A stretch of DNA of 47,798 nucleotides from Candidatus Aminicenantes bacterium UBA4820 (GTDB lineage Bacteria > Acidobacteriota > UBA4820). A program made the translations under genes and the position numbers. This document shows, piece after piece, positions 15,447-23,992 of this stretch. The DNA is taken from the NCBI GenBank assembly GCA_002402325.1, contig DHFQ01000128.1, positions 1 to 47,798 of the forward strand, read 5' to 3'. The notes below the pieces were generated by a model. It was not told the DNA's origin and did not search any database. It saw only the letters and a program-made list of their open reading frames with translations. Numbering within the stretch: position 1 is the first letter of the stretch; each line of letters opens with the position of its first letter.

Positions 15447-17243
15447 TTAAAAACCACCAGACATAAGGCGCCACTGAATAATTTTGAGGTTTATCTCTCT
15501 CAATCTCTGTGTGAGAATTCTACAAAGAATTGAAAGAAATTGATAGGCAGATTCAATGTCAACGGATAAAATTTCATTTAAAACTTCTCTTGAAATTGTC
15601 AAAACAGTTGTCCCATTTATGTGTGCCTTCGCATCAGCAGAACGGGGCTCATTGTCTATTAAAGCCATTTCACCAAAGAAATCTCCCTTTTCAAGAATGG
15701 CGAGAGCCTCTTCACCAACGCCCGGAATATACTTTGTTATTCTAACCTTTCCATCAAGGATTATGTAAAGTTTATCTCCTTTATCTCCCTCTCTAAAAAT
15801 CAAATCCTCTCTGTTGTAGAGTTCTTCCTTAGAAAATGCTGCGAGGAGTCTCAACTCCTTTGCAGAAAGCCCTCTTTCTTGAAGAAGTTGAATTTTTCTA
15901 TCAAGTTCTATTGAAATTGCCTTTGATTTTGCAATTTCTTCCTGACTTAAAGGAGTTTTTTTTGAAGAGGAACTCTCTTCAAAAAATGTTTTTAAGAGGT
16001 TGTTTGCTTCTCTTGTCCTTATTGATAGTGATTTCCAGAAGTGCCAATAAAAATTGACGGCGACTTTCTTGTTTTCTTCAAAAAGAATCTCAAGGTCGCT
16101 TCTTTTTATTGAAAATAGCGAGCAATCCTCTTCACAAACAGCATCGGCACTTCTTGATGCAGGGTCAATGAAATTCATTTCTCCAAAAAAATCACCCGCA
16201 GAAATTCTTGAAAGAATCTGCTCTCCAAATGGGGTTTCCTTTCTTATTTTGATTGAGCCAGTTTCAAGGAGATATAATTCCTCACCTTCGTCGCTCTCAT
16301 CAAAAACTATTTCACCACTCTTTAATGACAAATTTTTAGCCCTTTTTGCTATAATAAAGAGGTGTTCATCATTCAAATCCTTCAAAAGAGAAAAAAATTT
16401 CAATCTTAAAGCCAGTTTCAACAACTCCTGCTTTGATTCATCTTCAATTTTTGGCTTTATAAGTTCTTTTACCCCTTTAATTCCCGTTTTTCCAATAAGG
16501 GACTCCTTTTCAACATCAAGAGATTTTACGCACTTATTAAAGAGTTCAAGCCTTGATTTTACAAGTTCATTTCTCGCAACTTTGCTGTGGATTCCAAGTT
16601 TATCGAGAAGAAATTTGAATTTCTCAACTATCTCTGAAGGAGTATCGCTATTTGAAACATTATCAAGTATCATTGAATCGGTAATGGAATTGAGTGAAGC
16701 CCTAAAATTTTTTAAATAGAAAAAACTTTTTCCAAGAAGTGCGTGTGCTTCAGAAAGGAATGGATCAACCGCAATTGCTATTTTTGATTCTTTTAAGCAG
16801 TTAGAGAAATCGTTATTTTTATAGTATGCCTTTGCCAGTTCAAGCCTTGCCTGAGGATTGTTTGGGTTGTGAAAAAGTGAAAGCCTGAAAAATTCTTGTG
16901 CCTTCTCAACCTGTCCCTTTTTTAAAAAGATAATACCCATAGAAAAGAATTGACTTGAAAGGCAGTCCATCTTTGTTCTTTCATCTTTGAATTTCTCAAG
17001 GAGTTTTTTCTTCTCCTCCTCATCCCTTTCCTTTAATAAGTTTCTTGTCTTCCCCAAATTGATTTTTAAGGCAAGACTTTCAGGATAGAGTTTTATCGCT
17101 CTTTCATAAAGTTTGACTGCTTCGTCAAGCCTCCCCTGAACTGCAAACTGATTTGCAATCTCGCAAAAGTCATCGGGACCAAGGTCAAAAGTCTCATCTT
17201 TCTTCTTGATTTTTCCTTCATTCTTTTCCAATGCAACCTCCAT
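15447..17243 (-). CDS. TPR protein with two cyclic-nucleotide-binding domains
   Basis: A 598-residue cytosolic protein. TPR-type helices occupy about residues 20-200 (FAVQGRLDEAVKLYERAIKLYPES; QVEKAQEFFRLSLFHNPNN; FLSEAHALLGKSFFYLKNF). A first cNMP domain follows (about 285-400) with FGEMNFIDPASRSADAV. A second (about 450-590) has FFGEMALIDNEPRSADAKA. Both keep the Arg-Ser-Ala phosphate-binding core expected for cAMP binding. No DNA-binding domain is present. The ATG at 17243 is followed by GGAGG inside the coding region, so the true start may be TTG at 17231 with that GGAGG as ribosome site. First gene of the operon ending with the lytic transglycosylase. Confidence 0.85.
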   Translation of the reverse strand: MEVALEKNEGKIKKKDETFDLGPDDFCEIANQFAVQGRLDEAVKLYERAIKLYPESLALKINLGKTRNLLKERDEEEKKKLLEKFKDERTKMDCLSSQFFSMGIIFLKKGQVEKAQEFFRLSLFHNPNNPQARLELAKAYYKNNDFSNCLKESKIAIAVDPFLSEAHALLGKSFFYLKNFRASLNSITDSMILDNVSNSDTPSEIVEKFKFLLDKLGIHSKVARNELVKSRLELFNKCVKSLDVEKESLIGKTGIKGVKELIKPKIEDESKQELLKLALRLKFFSLLKDLNDEHLFIIAKRAKNLSLKSGEIVFDESDEGEELYLLETGSIKIRKETPFGEQILSRISAGDFFGEMNFIDPASRSADAVCEEDCSLFSIKRSDLEILFEENKKVAVNFYWHFWKSLSIRTREANNLLKTFFEESSSSKKTPLSQEEIAKSKAISIELDRKIQLLQERGLSAKELRLLAAFSKEELYNREDLIFREGDKGDKLYIILDGKVRITKYIPGVGEEALAILEKGDFFGEMALIDNEPRSADAKAHINGTTVLTISREVLNEILSVDIESAYQFLSILCRILTQRLREINLKIIQWRLMSGGF

Positions 17244-17257
17244 TTTTAGAAGAGAGT

Positions 17258-17287
17258 AGTTTAGTTTAAAATGGGTTTAAAGGTCAA
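17258..17287 (-). promoter_or_regulatory. Promoter of the TPR/cNMP-nnr-tsaE operon
   Basis: Minus-strand -35 TTGACC at 17287-17282 and -10 TAAACT at 17263-17258, 18 bp apart. The predicted transcript begins so close to the ATG at 17243 that initiation at the TTG at 17231 is favoured. The -35 lies only 14 bp from the divergent -35 at 17302. Confidence 0.45.
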
Positions 17288-17301
17288 TAGTAAAAAAATA
17301 C

Positions 17302-17330
17302 TTGACAAATTAAAATTTTTGAAGTATATT
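17302..17330 (+). promoter_or_regulatory. Distal promoter of the exoprotein operon
   Basis: TTGACA at 17302-17307 and TATATT at 17325-17330 with an ideal 17-bp spacer. First of two tandem promoters ahead of the microprotein and large secreted protein. Confidence 0.75.
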
Positions 17331-17389
17331 AAAGTTGAGTTTGAAGAAAGGAGGTGTTTAAAGGTAAATTGACAATTGCAAAGAACCTC

Positions 17390-17418
17390 TTGACATTCTC
17401 TTTTGATTTTTGTATAAT
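17390..17418 (+). promoter_or_regulatory. Proximal promoter of the exoprotein operon
   Basis: TTGACA at 17390-17395 and TATAAT at 17413-17418, spacer 17 bp: a perfect sigma-70 consensus match, among the strongest-looking promoters in the window. It suggests high expression of the downstream pair. Confidence 0.8.
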
Positions 17419-17469
17419 TGCATTTGGTAAAAATATGTCCCTTAAACTTTTATGAAGGAGGGATTGAAA

Positions 17470-17607
17470 ATGGTGAGATTGAGAAAAGAATGGGAGCAAG
17501 CAGGCAGAAGATGGCCCAATGTAAGAGGAGACCCTAACGGTAAAGGAAAAGGAAAATTGGCTATGTTTGGTTTTAACTTTTTGAAATGTAAGGAGGTAAA
17601 GAGATGA
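17470..17607 (+). CDS. 45-aa basic microprotein
   Basis: A short gene missed by usual length cut-offs. The ATG at 17470 has a strong ribosome site (GAAGGAGGGATTGAAA) and lies about 50 bp after a consensus promoter. The product is basic and Gly/Lys-rich: an N-terminal MVRLRKEWEQAGRRWPNV part, a DPNGKGKGKL turn, then a hydrophobic AMFGFNFL patch and a basic tail. The TGA overlaps the ATG of the large exoprotein (ATGA at 17604-17607), so translation is coupled. No known family. It could be a leader that sets exoprotein translation or a small functional protein. Confidence 0.62.
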   Translation: MVRLRKEWEQAGRRWPNVRGDPNGKGKGKLAMFGFNFLKCKEVKR

Positions 17608-20600
17608 AAAGAATGAAAAGGTACTGGTTTTTAGGGGTCGTAGTAATTATGGCCCTGCTTTTTGCCGGGATGACTTTTGCTAATGAAAAGCCAGGTATTC
17701 TGGGAAAAAGCAATTCAATCAACAAGAAGACGGGTTTGTCCCCTATTTGGACTAATTTAAAAGGCAATAAAAGCCCGTCACCAATTAACTTCTCCGATTT
17801 GGCTACGCCGGTTTATAAAAGTCATATTTGGGACAGAAGCGAATCCACTCCACAGCCGGAAGGACTTTGTGACCCAGGTTATTACGATATGATGGGCGAA
17901 ACTTGGACAGCTGACACTGACGGAACAACTATGGTGTGGGCTGCGGGGGGGAATCTTTATTTTGCCGATGCCACTGACCCAACGCATCCATTAGAAATGT
18001 GGTGGGGCGATATTCCCATCAAAGTGAGAATCCACAATGGGATTGTTTATGTCTTCTGCTATTTTGGAACCTATTTACTTGATACTTCGGGTGGTTACAT
18101 GGGTGGCCTTAGTGTCGGTGCTTACTATGGTTATTGTGATGCTATCCCTTCTGCTGATGATTCTTACTTATTTGCATTTAGGTGGGACTTTTTTAGTATG
18201 GGTACTCCTGGGGATATGGAAGTCTATGAAATTAGCACTTTTAGTCTTCTCTACACGGTGCCACCATCGCCTAGTGGTTACTACACAGCAGGTTTTATTC
18301 CTGAAGACGAACATAGTCAAGGTAAGGTACTAATAGCAGCTGATATTGTGAATGGCTATCTTGATTTCTACGATATTTCCCAACTTGATGTGTGTGCGCC
18401 ACAGTATATTGGAACTATTGCTGATCCATACGGCAATGCCGGTCAAATATTGTATAAATACCCCTATCTATATGTAAATTATGAGCCAACATGGTATTAC
18501 CATCCTTTCTTATACTGGGGTTGGGATGATTGGTGCTGGATAAGTGTTTATCGACTTGACGATGTAAGCGATCCCAATAATCACTATTTCATTAAACAAT
18601 ATGAGGATATTTATGATGTTACGGCTATGAAGCCTGCCGATACAGGCATTTTTGTAGCAAACTTACAGGGAAGAGTTGCTCTTTTTGAAGATCAATTTGC
18701 AAATGTTATTAAGACAGGCTATTTCACTCAGCCATCAAATTACTGGATTGATAAGGCTGTATATGACGCAGGATTTTCTGCAAATGGCGGTCTTGTTGCA
18801 GATGGGGTTAAAGGGGCAAGATTTTTTGACGGTGATCTAAGGGAAACATCTCACTTTATTACAGGTGGATTTGCCTATGATGTCATTCCACAGGGTAATT
18901 ACCTCTATGTTCCGAGTGGTGGTGCCGGACTTGCAATAATTGACAATACAGATCCTACTTATCCAATCACTTTATCTTTCTTTGAACCACCCGGAATTGA
19001 TCATCTTGGTTACGGCTTTGATGAGATATATTTTGCTGCAATTTCAGGAGATGGTAATTTTGCCTATGTCAGCGATGGAACCGACAAAGTCTGGGTTGTA
19101 AATATTTCCGATAAAAGTCATCCTGTCTTACTATCAGGTATAACCACACCTTATACTACTGGTGGATCTCCAGTAACAGGTTTAGTTATGTCCGGTTCCT
19201 ATCTGTTGGTAGGAACTACCACTGATTTGCAACTGGTAGATGTTGAATCGATTGCTTCTATGCCTGCACTCATTACCAGCGTTCCTGTTGCCGGTGGAAT
19301 CTATAAAATAGAGGGATTTTCCCACAGCGCTTATCCAGGCGAAACATTTATTGGTGTTGAAAACAATGGTGCCCCTTACAATCTTTACACCTTCAGGATA
19401 AATACTCAAAACAGTCCACCCACGCTTGACCCAACCGGTGATACGACAGCGTTTCCTTTCGCAAATCTGTTAGAGGATATGACAATTGCAGGTGAAGTTG
19501 TCTATGTAATGGACAGCACTGCTACGGTTTATCCAATAAGGTTTATAGCCAACTCTCCAGCAGTTCACTTTACTTTAGATACAACGGGACAAGTACCCTA
19601 TGTATCTACTGCTGGTCCACAGGGAACAAATTTTGTTGAGGCAATCAGTTTGACAAGATTGGCTGTTACGAATTCTGGTTATATGCTTTTACTTTTGGAT
19701 ATTACAAACCCAATGGCTCCAACACTTCTTCCCACAGGAATAGGTGGTTTTGTTCCTGTTTATCCAATGAATAATGTTACTGCACTCCATTTCTACAATG
19801 GTTACCTCTATTATGGCTCCGACTGGTTTGGAACAGGGGCGGTAACTTATGACAGTACAGATGACGACCTTCCCACTGTTACCGCAGGACCGTTACCAGC
19901 CACTATTTATGCCAACTGTGCCCCAAAAATGCTGGAGGGAGTTGTTCCAATTACAGTTAAGGTGAAAGATACAACAACTGCGATTAAACAAGTGGATTTT
20001 TATTTCATTGATTATGTCGTCGGCCAGTGGAGGCGATTCAAGCAAATTAAGACGCAAACACCTGCCGGGGTTGAGGGAACATATACAGCCAACTTTGATA
20101 CTCTTGCGTGGTGGAAACAAACAGGCAGTAAAGACCCATCTCCAATTCGAGTAAGGGTCTACGATTCGGCCTGCAACACTCTAGTTTATAACTCCGTTGA
20201 TTCATATGGAATAAATGTTCCTCCTGAGTTCACGGTCACCTTTGATGCTGGATGTAATCATCCACCTCTTTCCCAGCCGTGTGAGTCAGAAAACTGGATA
20301 GTCTGCGGCAAACTTGGCTTCACAGTTACTGGAACGGATTATCCTACCAATTTGAAGCCGGATTGCGCTGCTTCTAATGTAAGTCAAATTGCCTATAATA
20401 TTGATAAAGGCACTGATGGTCCCTGGACAATATTTAGCCCCGTAACTTCACAGTATATTACCATTGACACAGCCTCTTTAACTGATGGACCTCACACGCT
20501 TTATATCAGGGTTACCAACGCCGTTGGGCTTTCCCAGATGACTGAGCAAACAACTGGGAGGAGTTCGTGGACATTTATTGTTGACAACAATGGACCAAGT

Positions 20601-21461
20601 CCCTATATAACCGCACCTATGGCAGGAGACCTTGTTAAAGGATCTTCTATTAAGCTTGCTGCAAAAATGCAAGATGAATTAGAGGGAAAACCTGTCAAAA
20701 AAGTTGAGTTTTACCTTGATGATCCCAACCCGGGAGATGATATTATAGGAGGAACTCTTATTGGTACAGTAACTACAAAGGATGAACAAGGTGAGTACTC
20801 AACAACATGGGATGCATCAACGTTTACTTATGGCGACCATGTTCTTGTGGCGTGGGCGTATCTTGATACCGCCTGTTGTTTTGGACCATTTAAGACTCCA
20901 CTCGTTTCCTTTAACCTTGTTCAGTATGTTGCTATGACAGTAACAGCAACCGCAGCACCGACTTCAGTGGGTATTGATCAGGCGGTTACCTTTACAGCAG
21001 CAGTTACGGGTGGACAGGAACCATATACTTATGCTTGGGCATTTGGTGATAGTGAAACTGGTTCAGGGCAAGTTACAACTCACAGTTATACAACCGCTGG
21101 TTCTTACAGCGCAACTGTTACTGTTACCGATAATACAGGCACCTCGGTAACATCACAGCCTGTTACAATAACTGTTAGTGGTACACCACCTCCACCGCCA
21201 CCTGAAAATCCTGTTATCACAAGCGTGAAAAAGGCAAGAAGCCCATTCAGACTCCACATCTATGGCTCTAAATTTAAGCCCGGTTGTGAAGTTTATATTG
21301 GCACTACAAAAGTTCCAATAACCACATACAAGGATTCATCCCATGTAGTTGCCAAGAAGGGCGCTGCACTCAAGGCTCTTTGCCCGAAGGGTGTTCAGGT
21401 TATGATCACGGTTAAGAACCCTGATGGCGGAGTGTCTAACGAATTTCCATACACAAGATAA
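17604..21461 (+). CDS. Large secreted multidomain protein (propeller-like, Ig-like, PKD)
   Basis: A 1285-residue exported protein. Signal peptide: basic MKRMKR, hydrophobic core YWFLGVVVIMALLFAG, and a likely cleavage after TFA (about 27). Residues about 60-750 hold repeats with VxDxTDPxxP or DISxxxxP turns (DATDPTHPLEM, DNTDPTYPITL, NISDKSHPVLL, DITNPMAPTLL), typical of LVIVD-type beta-propeller repeats. Ig-like domains follow (VKVKDTTTAIKQVDFYFID; KGSSIKLAAKMQDELEGKPVKKVEFYLDD). A PKD domain spans about 1111-1192 (YAWAFGDSETGSG), then a six-proline linker and a C-terminal IPT/TIG-like module. No LPXTG or obvious autotransporter end. Likely a surface or matrix protein with strong expression. 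Confidence 0.85.
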   Translation: MKRMKRYWFLGVVVIMALLFAGMTFANEKPGILGKSNSINKKTGLSPIWTNLKGNKSPSPINFSDLATPVYKSHIWDRSESTPQPEGLCDPGYYDMMGETWTADTDGTTMVWAAGGNLYFADATDPTHPLEMWWGDIPIKVRIHNGIVYVFCYFGTYLLDTSGGYMGGLSVGAYYGYCDAIPSADDSYLFAFRWDFFSMGTPGDMEVYEISTFSLLYTVPPSPSGYYTAGFIPEDEHSQGKVLIAADIVNGYLDFYDISQLDVCAPQYIGTIADPYGNAGQILYKYPYLYVNYEPTWYYHPFLYWGWDDWCWISVYRLDDVSDPNNHYFIKQYEDIYDVTAMKPADTGIFVANLQGRVALFEDQFANVIKTGYFTQPSNYWIDKAVYDAGFSANGGLVADGVKGARFFDGDLRETSHFITGGFAYDVIPQGNYLYVPSGGAGLAIIDNTDPTYPITLSFFEPPGIDHLGYGFDEIYFAAISGDGNFAYVSDGTDKVWVVNISDKSHPVLLSGITTPYTTGGSPVTGLVMSGSYLLVGTTTDLQLVDVESIASMPALITSVPVAGGIYKIEGFSHSAYPGETFIGVENNGAPYNLYTFRINTQNSPPTLDPTGDTTAFPFANLLEDMTIAGEVVYVMDSTATVYPIRFIANSPAVHFTLDTTGQVPYVSTAGPQGTNFVEAISLTRLAVTNSGYMLLLLDITNPMAPTLLPTGIGGFVPVYPMNNVTALHFYNGYLYYGSDWFGTGAVTYDSTDDDLPTVTAGPLPATIYANCAPKMLEGVVPITVKVKDTTTAIKQVDFYFIDYVVGQWRRFKQIKTQTPAGVEGTYTANFDTLAWWKQTGSKDPSPIRVRVYDSACNTLVYNSVDSYGINVPPEFTVTFDAGCNHPPLSQPCESENWIVCGKLGFTVTGTDYPTNLKPDCAASNVSQIAYNIDKGTDGPWTIFSPVTSQYITIDTASLTDGPHTLYIRVTNAVGLSQMTEQTTGRSSWTFIVDNNGPSPYITAPMAGDLVKGSSIKLAAKMQDELEGKPVKKVEFYLDDPNPGDDIIGGTLIGTVTTKDEQGEYSTTWDASTFTYGDHVLVAWAYLDTACCFGPFKTPLVSFNLVQYVAMTVTATAAPTSVGIDQAVTFTAAVTGGQEPYTYAWAFGDSETGSGQVTTHSYTTAGSYSATVTVTDNTGTSVTSQPVTITVSGTPPPPPPENPVITSVKKARSPFRLHIYGSKFKPGCEVYIGTTKVPITTYKDSSHVVAKKGAALKALCPKGVQVMITVKNPDGGVSNEFPYTR

Positions 21462-21482
21462 TCTCACCATATTGTGTGATAT

Positions 21483-21514
21483 AAAAGGGCGGCTAAAAGC
21501 CGCCCTTTTTTTTG
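21483..21514 (+). terminator. Rho-independent terminator of the exoprotein operon
   Basis: Stem GGGCGGC (21487-21493) with GCCGCCC (21499-21505), flanked by A and T tracts that extend the stem, followed by a run of eight T. It lies 21 bp after the exoprotein stop. Confidence 0.92.
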
Positions 21515-21525
21515 TTTCAATATGG

Positions 21526-21531
21526 TATAAT
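21526..21531 (+). promoter_or_regulatory. Extended -10 promoter of the cyclase operon
   Basis: TATGGTATAAT gives an extended -10 (TATAAT at 21526-21531) just after the terminator. No good -35 is visible. The leader before the TGGAGG ribosome site is very short. Confidence 0.55.
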
Positions 21532-21552
21532 TTAATCTGGAGGTTAGTATAA

Positions 21553-23130
21553 ATGGCGTATCTTTCCTTTAAAATTGGGGGAGAAGATCAAAAATTTGAA
21601 ATTAAAAAAGAGATTATTTCTATTGGTAGAATGGAGGGAAACGACCTCATCCTTTTTGATCCAACTATTTCAAGAAGGCATTGTGAGTTAGAAAAAAATG
21701 GGAAGAGTTATATTTTAAAAGATTTAAATTCAAGAAATGGATTATTCGTTAATGGAGAAAAGATATCAACAAGGGAAGTTAAGGATGGGGATGAGATAAA
21801 GGTGGGGAGTTTTCCATTAAAATTTAAAATGGGTGAACCAGATGATGTTTTGATTTCTGATAGTCAGATGTCTATGGCTGAAGGGACTATTGTCCGCTCT
21901 CTTGATGAAATTCAGGCGATGTTAAAGGGGGAGATAAAAGAATCAAAGATAGAGGAAGCAAAGACAATAGAGTTTGATAGAATTCAAAAGAATCAAAAGA
22001 TACTTTCAAGTCTCAATGAGGTTTCAAGGCAGTTGATTGAGGCGCAGAGTTATGAGGAGGTTCTTGAGAAGGTCATAGAAATCATTTTTGAGCAAGTTCA
22101 AGCCCAAAGAGGCGTCATCCTTTTAACAGATGAAAAAAGTGGCGAATTGGAACCAAAAATAATAAAACAGGCGGACAAAAGTGGTGAACAGATTAGAATC
22201 AGTCAAACAATAGCAAAAAAGTCCTTTAACGATAAGGTTGCAATTTTATGCCACGATGCTCAGACGGATGAAAGATTTCAGGCAGGTGCATCAATAAGGA
22301 TGCTTGGAATAAGATCTGCATTGTGTGTTCCATTGCTTGTTGGAGATAAGGCAATTGGGCTAATTTATGTTGATACTCCTTTGAGGGTAAAGGCTTATGG
22401 AAACTATGAACTTGAACTTCTTTCTGCCCTTTCGGGACTTTGTGGAGTTGCCATTCGTCAGGCGTCATTGAGAGCGAAACTTGAAGAGGAAAAGATGGCA
22501 AAATCAAGGCTTGAAAGATACCATTCACCGAGCGTTTTAAAAAGAATTCTTGAATCAATAGAAAAGGCTGGAAGCCTTGTTGCTAAAGAGGTTGAAGCGA
22601 CTGTTTTATTTGCTGATTTATGCAGTTTTACTTCAATGAGTGAAAATATGGAGCCGGGTAAAGTTGCAGAAATTTTAAATGGTTTTTTATCAAGGATGAC
22701 CGATGTCATATTTGATAATGAAGGAACTCTTGATAAATTTATAGGGGATTGTGTGATGGCAGTCTTTGGTGCACCTGTTGAAAGAGATGACCACGCCGAA
22801 TGTGCGATAAAGTGTGCGATTGAAATGAAAAATGAACTTATGGAATACAATAAAAATGGAGACATTCAACTGAACTTTAGAGTTGGGATAAATTCAGGAA
22901 AAATGGTTGCAGGAGATATTGGAAGCCCGAAAAGAATGGAATACACAGTTCTTGGAGAATCTGTCAACCTTGCTTCAAGGTTACAATCTTATGTTGCAAA
23001 ACCGGGTCAAATTGTAATTGGACAAAGAAGTTATGAGTTGACAAAAGGTAAATTTAAAACCATAGAGATTGGCGGTGTTCAGGTAAAAGGTATCACTAAA
23101 ACGCTCACTGCTTATGAGGTGATTGGATGA
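21553..23130 (+). CDS. FHA-GAF-class III adenylate cyclase
   Basis: A 525-residue signalling protein. The FHA domain (about 1-95) has the phosphothreonine-binding set IGRMEGNDL, SRRHCE and LNSRNGLFVNG. A GAF domain (about 150-310) includes RGVILLTDEKSGEL and SALCVPLLVGDKAIGLIYVDTP. The C-terminal cyclase domain (about 345-525) has VLFADLCSFTSM with a metal Asp, DKFIGDCVMAVFG with the second metal Asp and adenine-selecting Lys, and YTVLGESVNLASRL with the paired Thr plus transition-state Asn and Arg. This predicts cAMP synthesis. The FHA domain suggests control by a Ser/Thr kinase, two of which are encoded nearby. Overlaps the next gene by 4 nt. Confidence 0.92.
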   Translation: MAYLSFKIGGEDQKFEIKKEIISIGRMEGNDLILFDPTISRRHCELEKNGKSYILKDLNSRNGLFVNGEKISTREVKDGDEIKVGSFPLKFKMGEPDDVLISDSQMSMAEGTIVRSLDEIQAMLKGEIKESKIEEAKTIEFDRIQKNQKILSSLNEVSRQLIEAQSYEEVLEKVIEIIFEQVQAQRGVILLTDEKSGELEPKIIKQADKSGEQIRISQTIAKKSFNDKVAILCHDAQTDERFQAGASIRMLGIRSALCVPLLVGDKAIGLIYVDTPLRVKAYGNYELELLSALSGLCGVAIRQASLRAKLEEEKMAKSRLERYHSPSVLKRILESIEKAGSLVAKEVEATVLFADLCSFTSMSENMEPGKVAEILNGFLSRMTDVIFDNEGTLDKFIGDCVMAVFGAPVERDDHAECAIKCAIEMKNELMEYNKNGDIQLNFRVGINSGKMVAGDIGSPKRMEYTVLGESVNLASRLQSYVAKPGQIVIGQRSYELTKGKFKTIEIGGVQVKGITKTLTAYEVIG

Positions 23131-23987
23131 AAAGAGTCGTTTTTCTTTTTGTTGTGTCAATTCTAATTCTATCCTGCGCTGGACCTGAGACGAGGCTGCC
23201 TTCTTCTACTAACGCTGTTAAATCAATGAAAGTTGATAGTGATGACACCTTTAAATCCCTTCCTGGGGATGAGAATATAAAAAATAGTGAAATTGCTTAC
23301 AACCTTGCCCTTGAGTATGCTCAGGCAAGAAATATGAATGCTGCTCACCACTACATTGATCTTGCGATGAGGCTTGAACCTCATGCAAAATATTCATACA
23401 CAAAGGGGGTCTTTTATCTTGGAGAAAAGAGATACGATAAGGCAATTTTATGGCTTGATAAATCTATGTCTCAAGGTCCGGATGAACTACAGGCAAAACT
23501 TGACATTTTGAACGCTCAGGGAATTGCGCTTTTGAACCTTAAAAGATATGAAGAGGCTAAAGGTAAATTCAGGGAAATAATAAACACAGAAGGGCTGGTT
23601 TCAAAGTTCAACGCCTATTACAACCTTGGACTTATCTATCTTGAAGAGGGTAGCACTGACGATGCTGAAAATGTTTTGAGAAAAGCGCTTGAAGAAAATC
23701 CAAACGATTACAGGGTATATGTCAAACTTGGAAATATTGCAAAAAAGAGAGGAGATTACCTTTCTGCTTATGGAGATTTTTCAAAAGCGGGAGAACTCGT
23801 TGAGCAAGTGTATTCTTCTTTACAGGCAGATGGACCAGAAATTTATTTTAATCTTGCTGAGAGTCTTTTAAAATTAAATAGGGTTGAGGAGTGCAGGAAT
23901 GCCCTTTTGAAGGTGATAAAGATAGCGCCAGAGGGACCTTTTGGATTAAAGGCAAAAGAGGTTCTTTCAAAACTTCCTCAGGAGTAA
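23127..23987 (+). CDS. TPR lipoprotein
   Basis: A 286-residue lipoprotein. The signal is MKRVVFLFVVSILILSC, with lipobox L-I-L-S-C and acylated Cys17. TPR repeats follow from about residue 50: NLALEYAQARNMNAAHHYIDLAMRLEP, YSYTKGVFYLGEKRYDKAILWLDKS, LLNLKRYEEAKGKFREII, AYYNLGLIYLEEGSTDDAENVLRKALEENPN and further repeats to the end. It resembles PilF/BamD-like outer-membrane assembly scaffolds, but no pilus gene is present, so the partner is unknown. It overlaps the cyclase gene by 4 nt and precedes ftsY by 5 nt. Confidence 0.87.
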   Translation: MKRVVFLFVVSILILSCAGPETRLPSSTNAVKSMKVDSDDTFKSLPGDENIKNSEIAYNLALEYAQARNMNAAHHYIDLAMRLEPHAKYSYTKGVFYLGEKRYDKAILWLDKSMSQGPDELQAKLDILNAQGIALLNLKRYEEAKGKFREIINTEGLVSKFNAYYNLGLIYLEEGSTDDAENVLRKALEENPNDYRVYVKLGNIAKKRGDYLSAYGDFSKAGELVEQVYSSLQADGPEIYFNLAESLLKLNRVEECRNALLKVIKIAPEGPFGLKAKEVLSKLPQE

Positions 23988-23992
23988 AGAAA

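Noticed and set aside
16054..16719. 221-codon plus-strand frame opposite the TPR/cNMP gene
   Set aside because: It is Ser/Phe-rich low-complexity translation of the antisense strand of a gene with clear cNMP domains.
17354..17455. A 33-codon GTG frame with GGAGG close by, between the tandem promoters
   Set aside because: The ribosome site touches the start codon, the frame runs across the second promoter, and an in-frame TTG alternative is spaced too far. Probably chance.
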